DNA of 64,000 nt, from NCBI RefSeq assembly GCF_002008365.1, contig NZ_MRDL01000039.1, forward strand, positions 383 to 64,382, given 5' to 3'. The notes under the pieces were generated by a model. The model worked only from the letters and a program-made list of their open reading frames with translations, ran no database searches and was not told where the DNA came from. Both the position numbers and the translations under genes were made by a program. The DNA comes from Rhizobium leguminosarum bv. viciae USDA 2370. GTDB taxonomy: Bacteria; Pseudomonadota; Alphaproteobacteria; Rhizobiales; Rhizobiaceae. Shown here piece after piece: positions 53,089 to 61,273 of this stretch (the stretch's first letter is position 1; each line of letters opens with the position of its first letter).

Positions 53089-54321
53089 CTACTGGGTCAA
53101 CGGCTTCGACTTTCGATCGCTTTCGAGGTCTTCTCCCACCTCCCTGCCGGACGGCCGCCGCGTCCTCACAGGCTGTTCGACGATCGTCAGCGGGGCGGCG
53201 ACGGCCGCGCCCGCGACCGTGCCCACCGTGCGCGCCGTCCCGCCCACGACTGCGGCGACGCCTTGACCGAGAGAGACGTTGGAATCCGTCAGCGTCTGCC
53301 CGGTCATCAGCCTCTGCCCGATGAGCTGGACGATCTCCGGGCTCTCAGCGAACTTGCCGTGGTGCAGGCTGTCTTCGGTCTTGACCTTCGTAAGATCGAT
53401 GGCCGTGATTCCGGCTTTCTCCAGCCGCGAGCGATATGGCTCCTTCGACGGATCGATTGCGCCGAGACGCGACACGTTGCCGGTGATGAAGCTCGACGCT
53501 GCGAGCGCCCTGTCGTCCTGGGAGACGAAGATCGTGAACTGCGGTTTCGGATCGCCCAACTCGACGAACTGCTTAGCGAACACCTGGATGTCGATGTCGG
53601 GCGAGGCGAGGATAACGTTGTGTATCTTGGCGTTGACATGGCCGTCGCGGATGCCCATCTGCCGCAGCGATTCCATCGCCAGCCACGTGCCCATGGAATG
53701 CGCGAGGATGGTGATGTCTTTCACTTCAGGATCGGCTGCGAGGACGCGCAGGGATTGTTCGAGCGCCGTGCGCGAATAGTTCGTGCTCTCCTTGTCGTAT
53801 TCGTATCCGGTGAGTTGCGCGCGTGACGGCCAGGTGAATAGGATCGGCGTCGCCTGCATGCCGCTGTCGTGGACGATCTGGGCTAGGCGGAAGACCGAGT
53901 CCTCGTATGTGTTGTTGAACCCGTGGATGAAGACGAGCGCATGCCCGCCCTGGATATGCTGGCGGAACCATGCCCGCCCTTCCGGAATGGTGTCGATCTG
54001 CTTCACCCGCGTGACGGCAAAGTCCGTGGCGGGATTGGGCGGCAGCCGCTGCGGCCACTGGACGGTGCCCGCCTCGCGCTTCGGCGGAATGGAAACCGCA
54101 ACGTCGGTCATGGAGGGCTTCGGGCTACGCTCGCCATTGAACAGCGTCCTCGCGTCGCCAGAAGGCTGCCTGGTCGTCGCCACCAGCATGTCCACCTGCG
54201 CCGTGCTCGTTCCTGCCGCCAGCGGAACAGGCTGCATGACGCCGCTCGGGTGCCCACAGCCGGTTAGCGCCGGGAGGAAGCCGATCAAAGCGGCAAGGAG
54301 TTTCAGTTGCAAATGCTTCAT
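53089..54321 (-). CDS. lipoprotein alpha/beta-hydrolase (DUF900 type)
   Basis: 410 residues. A lipoprotein signal with lipobox LTGC (Cys22) is seen. The hydrolase region has GHALVFIHGFNNTYEDSVFRLAQI (oxyanion loop) and ILAHSMGTWLAMESL with the nucleophilic Ser in HSMG. ASPDIDIQVF carries the probable acid. DUF900-type enzymes are poorly known esterases or lipases. The long C-terminal tail is Gly/Ala/Val-rich (LGQGVAAVVGGTARTVGTVAGAAV). It directly follows the outer-membrane gene with no gap. Confidence 0.82.
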   Translation of the reverse strand: MKHLQLKLLAALIGFLPALTGCGHPSGVMQPVPLAAGTSTAQVDMLVATTRQPSGDARTLFNGERSPKPSMTDVAVSIPPKREAGTVQWPQRLPPNPATDFAVTRVKQIDTIPEGRAWFRQHIQGGHALVFIHGFNNTYEDSVFRLAQIVHDSGMQATPILFTWPSRAQLTGYEYDKESTNYSRTALEQSLRVLAADPEVKDITILAHSMGTWLAMESLRQMGIRDGHVNAKIHNVILASPDIDIQVFAKQFVELGDPKPQFTIFVSQDDRALAASSFITGNVSRLGAIDPSKEPYRSRLEKAGITAIDLTKVKTEDSLHHGKFAESPEIVQLIGQRLMTGQTLTDSNVSLGQGVAAVVGGTARTVGTVAGAAVAAPLTIVEQPVRTRRPSGREVGEDLESDRKSKPLTQ

Positions 54322-55302
54322 TTACTGCGCCGCTATGTTCATGGGCTTGGTGATCGACAAGGGCATCGAGATCGTCAGATAGACGACATCTCCCTCGGCG
54401 CGGTTTTCGGCGGCGAACTCGTGGAAATACTTGATGCGGGTCGATATCGGCACTTCGCCCGCTTTGAACGTCCAGCCGATGGTCGCGCCGATGGCCGCGA
54501 CGCGCCCCTTGAAGTCGCTGGACGCGCCGGCGCCGCTGTCGCCGCTCACCTGGTCGTAGTAGTATCCAACGAGACCGGCGTCGAACTGCTCGTTGAAGTG
54601 CTGGACGGCCGCCCACTCGACATGGAACTCGTTGCCCGTGCGGTAGTCGGTGGCGGGGTTTTCGGCATTGAACGTCATGCCGACCACCGCCGACAGGTCG
54701 AGGCCGATCGTCGGATCGAGCCAGGTCACGCCGGCCGAAACGTCGGCGCCCCAGTGGTGGAAGGCTATGTTCGATATCTCGCCGTCCTGATAATCACCGA
54801 TCGGCACATTGACCAGAAGGCTGGTCTGCCAATGGAAGTTGCCGGCTTCCCAGCCAAGCAGGGCGCCAAGGACCGGATCGCCGACGGTGAAGACCGGATC
54901 GGAGATCGATCCTGACGCCGTTCCACCTCGTGGTCCCGCCAACGTTACGTCGGCGTCGGTATTCTTCCAGCCGACAGGGACGGTGAGCGACAGTCCGAGG
55001 TGACCACCGGCAACATCCTCCGGAAGGATCCAGAGCACGGTAGGCACCTCGATGACGGCCGAGCCTTCGACGCCGACCGCCAGTCGTCCACCTGATGGCA
55101 GCGCCCGTCCGCCCCCGAGATCGCCCGTGTACATGTAGATGTCGTTCGAGAAGAACACGCCGGGAGGCGGCGTGATCGCACTTGCGGGAAGCTTCGCGCC
55201 AAGCAGATAGAAGCCCGCGCCGCCCTCGGCCGCCAGTGCAAGCGAAGGAAGCAACGTTGTCGCTGCTACTAATGCCAGGCGTCTGCCAAATTCAGAGGTC
55301 AT
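54322..55302 (-). CDS. SphA-like outer-membrane beta-barrel protein
   Basis: 326 residues from the ATG at 55302. The signal peptide MTSEFGRRLALVAATTLLPSLALA precedes a barrel with many alternating segments (GLSLTVPVGWKNTDADVTLAG, FHWQTSLLVNVPIGDYQ, FHHWGADVSAGVTWLD, WTFKAGEVPISTRIKYFHEF). It belongs to the COG4313/SphA group, which includes proteins from meta-pathways for aromatic degradation and is considered a porin or transporter family. It sits between the SH3 protein gene and the lipoprotein hydrolase. Confidence 0.8.
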   Translation of the reverse strand: MTSEFGRRLALVAATTLLPSLALAAEGGAGFYLLGAKLPASAITPPPGVFFSNDIYMYTGDLGGGRALPSGGRLAVGVEGSAVIEVPTVLWILPEDVAGGHLGLSLTVPVGWKNTDADVTLAGPRGGTASGSISDPVFTVGDPVLGALLGWEAGNFHWQTSLLVNVPIGDYQDGEISNIAFHHWGADVSAGVTWLDPTIGLDLSAVVGMTFNAENPATDYRTGNEFHVEWAAVQHFNEQFDAGLVGYYYDQVSGDSGAGASSDFKGRVAAIGATIGWTFKAGEVPISTRIKYFHEFAAENRAEGDVVYLTISMPLSITKPMNIAAQ

Positions 55303-55335
55303 CGAAGTTCTCAATCTCCAAGATTTCTACGAGGC

Positions 55336-57933
55336 TCAACGTCTGCGGAAATGTCCGCCGCCACCGCCGTGGAAGCCGCCACCGCCGCCGCGGGAGCCGC
55401 TAAATTCACGGCCCCCGCCGCCGCCGATCTGCCGTCCGCCGCCGAACTGTCCGATGTCGCGGCGTCCGTAGCTGCGCGAGAGGTCGCGCTGGTTGCCGAG
55501 GTGGCGGGCGACGCGGTCGAGGCCGAGATTGTCCGGAGCCTGTTCGCGGACCTGCTGGCGAGGAGCAGCGTTCTGACCGTTCTGCACGCGGTTCTGGACA
55601 CGGTCCTTGGCTGCGGGATTTTTCTCCACCCGGTCCTGGATGTTCTGCGCACGCTCGGGAGCATTCTGGCGGATGCGGTCGGCGGCTTCCGCATGCTTGG
55701 AAGCAAACTGCTCGCCGACGTTCTTCAAGCCTTCGGTCGAAGGACGATTGACAGGATCCCAGCCGTCGGGCGTGTGCTTCTGCCATTCGCCGTTCTCGCG
55801 GCGATAGACGTTGCCGTCGTGCCCCGCATAGATGTCGCCACCCTTGCCGCCGGCGATGAAGCCGCGGTCGCCCGAGGAGCTGTGCCAGTGGAGGCCGGCG
55901 GCGTTGCCCGTCGAACCGCCGCTGACGCGGGCGAACTCGCCGCCGTGCTTGACGGCAGCCGTGCCCCACGACCCATAGACGTTGGTGCCGCCGCGCGCCG
56001 CGACGGCGTTTCCGGTACGTGGATTGAACGCGGCGACGAAGCCACGCGAACCCGCCGGGCCGGAGACGGCGCCGCCTCTGACGTAGGTGCCGGTGCGAGG
56101 ATTGTAGGCCGCCCCGCCGGCGATGCCACGATAGGGACCGTAGGCGTAGCCGTAGCGGCCGAAGGTGCCGAAGGCAGGATTGTAGAAGGCACCGACGCCG
56201 TAGGTGACGGGCCTGGGATAATAGGGCCAGTAACCGCCCGCCCAGCCGAAGTCCCACCAGGGACGGTAGGCCCATCCGGTTCCCCAGACGAGGGCGTCCC
56301 ATGCGAGGTAGACCCCGAGATACCCCGCGGTATAGCCGTACCAGACGGCGTCAGGCTCCGTGTCGTAGACCCTGACATAGGTGACGTTGTAGACGGGAGA
56401 GGAGGCCGGGATTTTGTAGACTTCGTCCGGAACGGCTTTCGCCACTTCAAAGGGTCCGATCGGCGTGTCGCCGACGAACCAGACCCCATCCTTCAGCACG
56501 AAGTACTTCTCGCCGACCTTGATCACCTGTTCGTTCGAGTTCACCGCATAGGAGAGACTGGTGCCGTCGATTGTCTCGAACTTCGGATCGCCGCTGTAGG
56601 CGACGTCGACCTTGACGGTTCCGTCGGTCGCGACGCGGGCCATCTGAGGGATGCTCGCCTTCAGGCGCGCCTCGGCGCTTTCCGACGTTCCCGGCACCGA
56701 CGCCCGAACCGCGTAGTAGGGCGCATCCTGCGGAATGTTCTGGAAGTCGGCAGGCAGGTTCGGCGTCGCAAACGTCCAGGGCCCGTCGAGCGACGGCGCC
56801 GAGAACCAGCGACCCGAAAGCAGCACGTACCATGTCGTGTCGAACGGGCGATAGAAGACGTCGCTGGTCGTGTTCGAGGCCCATTCCAGTCCCGTGCCGG
56901 GCACCTTCTGCAGTGCGGGCTTTCCTTCGAACAAGAGGAGTTCGGCCGGCACGTCCGAATAGAAGACCCTGGGGACGCCGCTTTCACCGAACTGCATCGC
57001 GGGCAGGGCGGCCTTCACGTCCTTCCAGGCGTCGTCGTCGGGCAGGCTGGATATCTCGGGTGGCAGCGCATCTGATTCCGTCCATTCGCTGTCAAGGCTC
57101 GACGCCGTCAGCCAGTTCTTCTCGCTCCTGAGATAAAATGCCTTGTCGGCATCGGTCTGGAAAATGTCCCAGTTGGTGTTGACGACGAAGGAGAGGCCCT
57201 GCACGCCCTTGACCGGAGAGAGAACCGCCTTGCCGTCGGTCTGCACGAGAATGGCGGAGGTTTCACTCGTGAAGATCGGCGGAGGATCAGCCTTGAGCCC
57301 CGAGATATCGTTCAGCCGCTTGTAATCGGCGAGGCTCGCCGCAAGGCGGTCCTGCGAGACCATTATGGGATCCGTCGGCATGATCCTGCCAACGCCGAGC
57401 GCCAGTTTCGAAAGCTGCTCCTTGTCAAGCGTCGAGAAGTACACCGCGGTCGTCTGGAAGTCTGTCAGAGCAATGTTGTCGGTCTCGTCATCGGCAACTG
57501 TCTTCGCTGTGACGCCGATCACGCCATAGACCGGCTGCGAGTCCTTCGAGAGCTTCAGTTCCGCTGCGATCAGCGCGTCGAGCTTGGTGAAGTTCGGCCA
57601 GTCGATCACCTGCGGCTGAAATAGAGTGAGCGTCGCCCCGCTATCCGCCGTGAACGTCTTCGGCCAGGTCGGGGTTTCGGCTGAAACCTGGCTGAGATAG
57701 CGCCCGCTGACGAAGCCGTTTTCGCCCCCGAAATCAACCGCGCACCATGCGCCGCTCGCGTCGCATTCCTTGAGGTCGACCTGCGCGCCTTCCGGAACGT
57801 TTCCGACCGCCGCGAACCCCGTGCCCGGTCCCGAACGCAGATTGACGGCCGCGGTCATGACCGCGGGATCGGCCAGTACGTTGCCTGCGAGAAAGGTGGA
57901 AGCGACTGAGAGGACAAGCAGCTTGCGCATCAT
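55336..57933 (-). CDS. large exported SH3-domain protein with glycine-rich tail
   Basis: 865 residues. A signal peptide (MMRKLLVLSVASTFLAGNVLA) is followed by an SH3b domain (about 25-82, AVNLRSGPGTGFAAVGNVPEGAQVDLKECD and WCAVDFGGENGFVSGRYL), which usually binds peptidoglycan. The middle 470 residues hold repeated WYVLLSGRWFSAPSLDGPW-like units. A Tyr/Trp/Gly region (WGYYPRPVTYGVGAFYNPAF) leads to a tail of Gly runs. It is typical of 'autotransporter-like' or wall-associated structural proteins but not assignable. It is the first gene of its operon, with site 5 upstream. Confidence 0.75.
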   Translation of the reverse strand: MMRKLLVLSVASTFLAGNVLADPAVMTAAVNLRSGPGTGFAAVGNVPEGAQVDLKECDASGAWCAVDFGGENGFVSGRYLSQVSAETPTWPKTFTADSGATLTLFQPQVIDWPNFTKLDALIAAELKLSKDSQPVYGVIGVTAKTVADDETDNIALTDFQTTAVYFSTLDKEQLSKLALGVGRIMPTDPIMVSQDRLAASLADYKRLNDISGLKADPPPIFTSETSAILVQTDGKAVLSPVKGVQGLSFVVNTNWDIFQTDADKAFYLRSEKNWLTASSLDSEWTESDALPPEISSLPDDDAWKDVKAALPAMQFGESGVPRVFYSDVPAELLLFEGKPALQKVPGTGLEWASNTTSDVFYRPFDTTWYVLLSGRWFSAPSLDGPWTFATPNLPADFQNIPQDAPYYAVRASVPGTSESAEARLKASIPQMARVATDGTVKVDVAYSGDPKFETIDGTSLSYAVNSNEQVIKVGEKYFVLKDGVWFVGDTPIGPFEVAKAVPDEVYKIPASSPVYNVTYVRVYDTEPDAVWYGYTAGYLGVYLAWDALVWGTGWAYRPWWDFGWAGGYWPYYPRPVTYGVGAFYNPAFGTFGRYGYAYGPYRGIAGGAAYNPRTGTYVRGGAVSGPAGSRGFVAAFNPRTGNAVAARGGTNVYGSWGTAAVKHGGEFARVSGGSTGNAAGLHWHSSSGDRGFIAGGKGGDIYAGHDGNVYRRENGEWQKHTPDGWDPVNRPSTEGLKNVGEQFASKHAEAADRIRQNAPERAQNIQDRVEKNPAAKDRVQNRVQNGQNAAPRQQVREQAPDNLGLDRVARHLGNQRDLSRSYGRRDIGQFGGGRQIGGGGGREFSGSRGGGGGFHGGGGGHFRRR

Positions 57934-58008
57934 GGCGGCCCTTCGACGTCATCGCCCGCGATCTGCGGACCGGTCGAAGGAATGCCATCGGAGCCTTTCG
58001 GACAAGAA

Positions 58009-58021
58009 TGTTACTGTTACA
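58009..58021. promoter_or_regulatory. GTTAC site (site 5)
   Basis: TGTTACTGTTACA has the same outer TGTTAC and GTTACA arms as site 6, with half-sites in mixed order. It overlaps the stop codon of the TPR gene and lies about 76 bases before the SH3 protein start. Confidence 0.6.
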
Positions 58022-59738
58022 TTGCACCGTTGCTGGCGAGTTCCGGCATTTTCAGGCCGGCTTCCAGAATGCCTGCGCGCAGCGCGTCTCTGAGATTGCT
58101 GTCGTAGCGCGCTCCGGAGAACATTGCTGTGACCGTCCGCTCGAGATCGGGATGCTGCAAACGGGCTGCGGCTATCTCCTGCTGCGTCACCGGCCGGTCG
58201 CCGAGGCGAGCGATCGCGGCAAGCTTCAAAACCGTCGTCGGCGCGTCCGGTGCCGGAACCTGCCGTGCGAGGAACACGGCTTGCGCGTAACGTTCCTGGC
58301 GATAGTCGTTGAGGATCATGACGAAGCTTGCATCGCGTATGGGCTGCCCGGCGATCTCCGTCGCCTGTCTGGCAAGCTGCACGCCCTCGTCCCAGTGTCC
58401 TGTGAGGAACACGACCATGGAAAGCTTGGCGAGCAGGTCAGCGTTTTCAGGGTTTAGCGCGACGCCACGGCGGCCGGCCGCTATCGAGATCTCGTTCTGT
58501 CCGAGCTGATACTGCACGCCTAATTGCGCCAGCGCCGCTCTTGGCGAGGAAGGCGAGAGGGTGGCTGCCCGGTTGGCCAGTTCCAGGCCACGGCCGAAAT
58601 AGCTGTCGTCGCCGGTCGCGCGGCCGATCCAGACATAGACGCGCGCAAGCGTGGCCATTGCGTCGGCATCCGTGGGATCCGAGGCGATCGTGGCCGCCAG
58701 GCACGAGCGGGCGGCCTCCAGGCCGGCGGCGTCGCGTTGCTCGACTGCGAACTCGCCTCGGAGGACACACACGTTGCCGATCGTTGATGAGGGCAGGTTG
58801 CGCCTAAGCTCGATCGTATTGATGATTCCGGCCGGTCTTGCCAGCCTTCGGGAGACTGCGAAGACCAGGTCGCGCATCGCCTCCTCGCGTGATCCTGCTG
58901 CGACCGGACGTCGCTCCTCGTCGGTCCAGACGGCCTCGCCATTGGCGGCGTCGGAAACCTGCCACCACAGTGAGACCGAACTTTCATTCTCGGCGTAACG
59001 CATGTTGATTTCGTAGAGACTCTGCTCCATCGCATCGCTAGGCACTCTCGAGCCGGAGGCACCGGACTTCAGACGGACGGTGCCAAAACGTGCGAGCGAC
59101 ACGGCGAGGTCTTCCATGACCGCTTCGCCGGCCGCCTTGTCGTTTTGCGAGGCGTTTATCGACAGCGCGACGAAGGGCTTCTGCGTGTTCAGATGCGCCG
59201 CGCTGGCGGCTAAATATGCAAGGCTCCCCGTCAAGCTGACGGCGGCGAGGGCTGCTCCTCCCATGATGGCGTGACGCCAGTTTCTGCCCTCGGGCCGCGA
59301 AGCAGCTTGAGTCGGCTCCTCCGTCGGCAGGCCGACGTCCTCAAGTTCGCCGTCCTCCTCGGGGCAGGGCGGGTTATCGCGTTCGACGAACACGGGGACG
59401 TAGCGCCCGCGCGGGATGTCGAGGCGGGCACCCGGCTCGTCGGCAAGCTGCGCGTAGTATTTTTGAAGGGATTCCCGCAGACGGGTGGCCTCGATGCGGA
59501 CGATCGGATCCGAGGAGGGATCGAATGAAGCTGGCCGTTTGAAGACGTCGATCGCTATCGAATAGGCCTTGATGGTGTCGCTCCGGCCTTCGAACCGGGC
59601 GTCGACGATGTACCGCAAGAAAGCTCGGTGGCGGTCGGATACGTGAAGCCGTGGATCGGCCAGCAGCCGCTCCGCTTCCGAACGCGCCTCCTCCTCGGAA
59701 ACTGCGCATGCCCCACTGCTCACGCCGTTCGCTGCCAT
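58017..59738 (-). CDS. CadC-shaped membrane protein with TPR-like domain, candidate regulator
   Basis: 573 residues from the ATG at 59738 (a TTG or upstream frame to 59804 is less likely). The N-terminal cytoplasmic domain (about 14-120) has a helical part (LRYIVDARFEGRSDTIKAYSIAIDVF) and ends in a wing-like hairpin LDIPRGRYVPVFVER. A single membrane helix lies at 157-180, and the rest is a periplasmic domain with TPR-like helices (SSPRAALAQLGVQYQLGQNEISIAAGRRGVALNPENADLLAKL). This order matches transmembrane one-component regulators such as CadC. DNA binding is inferred. It would be the only regulator candidate in the island. Confidence 0.7.
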   Translation of the reverse strand: MAANGVSSGACAVSEEEARSEAERLLADPRLHVSDRHRAFLRYIVDARFEGRSDTIKAYSIAIDVFKRPASFDPSSDPIVRIEATRLRESLQKYYAQLADEPGARLDIPRGRYVPVFVERDNPPCPEEDGELEDVGLPTEEPTQAASRPEGRNWRHAIMGGAALAAVSLTGSLAYLAASAAHLNTQKPFVALSINASQNDKAAGEAVMEDLAVSLARFGTVRLKSGASGSRVPSDAMEQSLYEINMRYAENESSVSLWWQVSDAANGEAVWTDEERRPVAAGSREEAMRDLVFAVSRRLARPAGIINTIELRRNLPSSTIGNVCVLRGEFAVEQRDAAGLEAARSCLAATIASDPTDADAMATLARVYVWIGRATGDDSYFGRGLELANRAATLSPSSPRAALAQLGVQYQLGQNEISIAAGRRGVALNPENADLLAKLSMVVFLTGHWDEGVQLARQATEIAGQPIRDASFVMILNDYRQERYAQAVFLARQVPAPDAPTTVLKLAAIARLGDRPVTQQEIAAARLQHPDLERTVTAMFSGARYDSNLRDALRAGILEAGLKMPELASNGAM

Positions 59739-59829
59739 TCCGCACCTCGCGCCCGTCCGTCCATAAGCAGTGGAGAATGTATGCTGGCGTATTTCCTGTT
59801 GCAACCATAAAGCGGCAAATGCGGAGAAT

Positions 59830-60108
59830 TTAAAATCGTGATCGCGCTGTCCGTGTGCGGCATCGAGCTACCACGTCCGATTCCAAGGCCCGACACAAGT
59901 TGCGGTACTCGTCGATCAGTTCGTCCTCGCCGTCTCTCGGGGACGTCAGGAGACGGTCAAGCGTGGCCGTCGCGTCCTCGTAGGCCTCGCATAGAGCCTC
60001 GAACGAAGCGTCGTTTGGCCAGAGAAGTTGAAGCTCGCCACGCAGAGACGGAAGTCTCAGCATCAGCTTCAGCAATCCGCGATGGGCTGCATCTCTGGGA
60101 GTGTCCAT
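59830..60108 (-). CDS. hypothetical protein
   Basis: 92 residues from the ATG at 60108 (60162 is also possible). It is helical and acidic, MDTPRDAAHRGLLKLMLRLPSLRGELQLLWPNDASFEALCEAYEDA. No motif is known. The frame stays open to 60237, but an upstream start would place operator site 6 inside the gene, so the shorter version is more likely. It is divergent from the outer-membrane gene at 60314 and precedes the TPR gene. Confidence 0.55.
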   Translation of the reverse strand: MDTPRDAAHRGLLKLMLRLPSLRGELQLLWPNDASFEALCEAYEDATATLDRLLTSPRDGEDELIDEYRNLCRALESDVVARCRTRTARSRF

Positions 60109-60200
60109 GGCGAGCAGGCGATCCTTTCGAGCAGGAGGCGTGCGAGGAGCGCGGATACGCATCGGCCATTCTCGCCTGGGCCAATCGAAAAAAGCGAGAT

Positions 60201-60213
60201 TGTTACAGTTACA
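60201..60213. promoter_or_regulatory. GTTAC site (site 6)
   Basis: TGTTACAGTTACA lies in the divergent promoter between the hypothetical gene and the outer-membrane gene. It is 42 bases (four helical turns) from site 7, centre to centre, again on the same DNA face. Confidence 0.6.
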
Positions 60214-60242
60214 TTCGATGTCGCCGGGACGGGGCATCGCCT

Positions 60243-60255
60243 TGTTACTGTAACA
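60243..60255. promoter_or_regulatory. GTTAC dyad (site 7), perfect
   Basis: TGTTACTGTAACA is a perfect dyad, about 60 bases before the GTG at 60314. It is the same site as site 2 read on the other strand. Confidence 0.7.
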
Positions 60256-60313
60256 ATCTGTGCACCCGAAACCTTTCGTGCTGGATTGCCTTCACCGAAA
60301 CGGGAGATCCTTC

Positions 60314-61111
60314 GTGCAATTGAATTTCACTCGAATCCTGGCAGTCCTGATGCTGGCGGTCGCCGCACCCGCGGTCGCGCAGGAGGCGCATGACACAGTC
60401 AACGAGGCGAACAACCCACTGACCCCGAAGATCACCATCAACTTCCATGACTACTACATCCCAAGCTTCATCGACACGCCCGGAGATCCGGAGGCGAACC
60501 AGTTCCTGCTCAGGGGCCTCATTCCGTCGGACATGTTCGGACTGCCGCAGCTTTTTCGCTTTACACTCCCGATCGCGACATCCCCCGATGTTCCAAGCGG
60601 ATATGTCACGGGGCTCGGTGACCTCACCCTGATGGATCTCTTCATCCTGCCGAAGCAGGGCGACGTCACTCTCGGAATTGGGCCGTTGCTGGTCGTGCCG
60701 ACGGCGACCGACGAATCCCTTGGAAGCGGCAAGTGGCAGATCGGCGCGGCCGGCGTCGTCGTCGCTCCGCAAAGCTGGGGTCTGCTCGGGGGTCTCGTTA
60801 CCTATCAGACTTCGTTCGCGGGCGTCGAGGACCGCGAGGACGTCAACCTGCTGACCGTCCAGCCGATCCTCAATATAAACCTGTCGGACGGCTGGTACCT
60901 GCGGTCCTCCGCGACATGGAACTTCAACCTCGAGAGCGGCAACTCGTACATCCCGGTGGGCGCAGGCGTCGGCAAGGTCTTCCAACTCGACAAGGGCGTG
61001 ACGATGAACGCCTTCGTCGAGCCCCAGTACACCGTCTGGCACGACGGAGCCGGTGCGCCGCGCTGGCAGATCTTCGCTGGAGTGAATTTCCAGTTTCCGG
61101 TCGGTCGCTGA
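60314..61111 (+). CDS. outer-membrane beta-barrel protein
   Basis: 265 residues from a GTG preceded by GGGAGATCC. The signal peptide VQLNFTRILAVLMLAVAAPAVA is cleaved before QEAHD. The rest is a beta-barrel: ITINFHDYYIPSF, LFRFTLPIATSPDVPSG, GDVTLGIGPLLVVPT, WGLLGGLVTYQTSF, WYLRSSATWNFNLESG and a final strand WQIFAGVNFQFPVGR. Such proteins are often annotated as 'neuromedin U' or transporter-like. It heads the operon with the DUF1254 proteins. A frame open from 60260 is not supported. Confidence 0.75.
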   Translation: MQLNFTRILAVLMLAVAAPAVAQEAHDTVNEANNPLTPKITINFHDYYIPSFIDTPGDPEANQFLLRGLIPSDMFGLPQLFRFTLPIATSPDVPSGYVTGLGDLTLMDLFILPKQGDVTLGIGPLLVVPTATDESLGSGKWQIGAAGVVVAPQSWGLLGGLVTYQTSFAGVEDREDVNLLTVQPILNINLSDGWYLRSSATWNFNLESGNSYIPVGAGVGKVFQLDKGVTMNAFVEPQYTVWHDGAGAPRWQIFAGVNFQFPVGR

Positions 61112-61273
61112 TGGTCGCCGCAGAAAGGTAAGATACGCGAGCGTACGCACATTCTCGCGAGCGATTGGTGTCGCGCACCGTCTAGCGCCGCCATCTTGGA
61201 GGACGATTTCCAGCCGCCGACTTCTTCCTGGCAACCGTCCAGTTGCTGATCAGCAGAAAATCCGGAGAGACAG

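Noticed and set aside
55351..57075. 574-codon plus-strand frame
   Set aside because: Antisense to the SH3 protein; Ala/Val/Asp-rich translation without domains.
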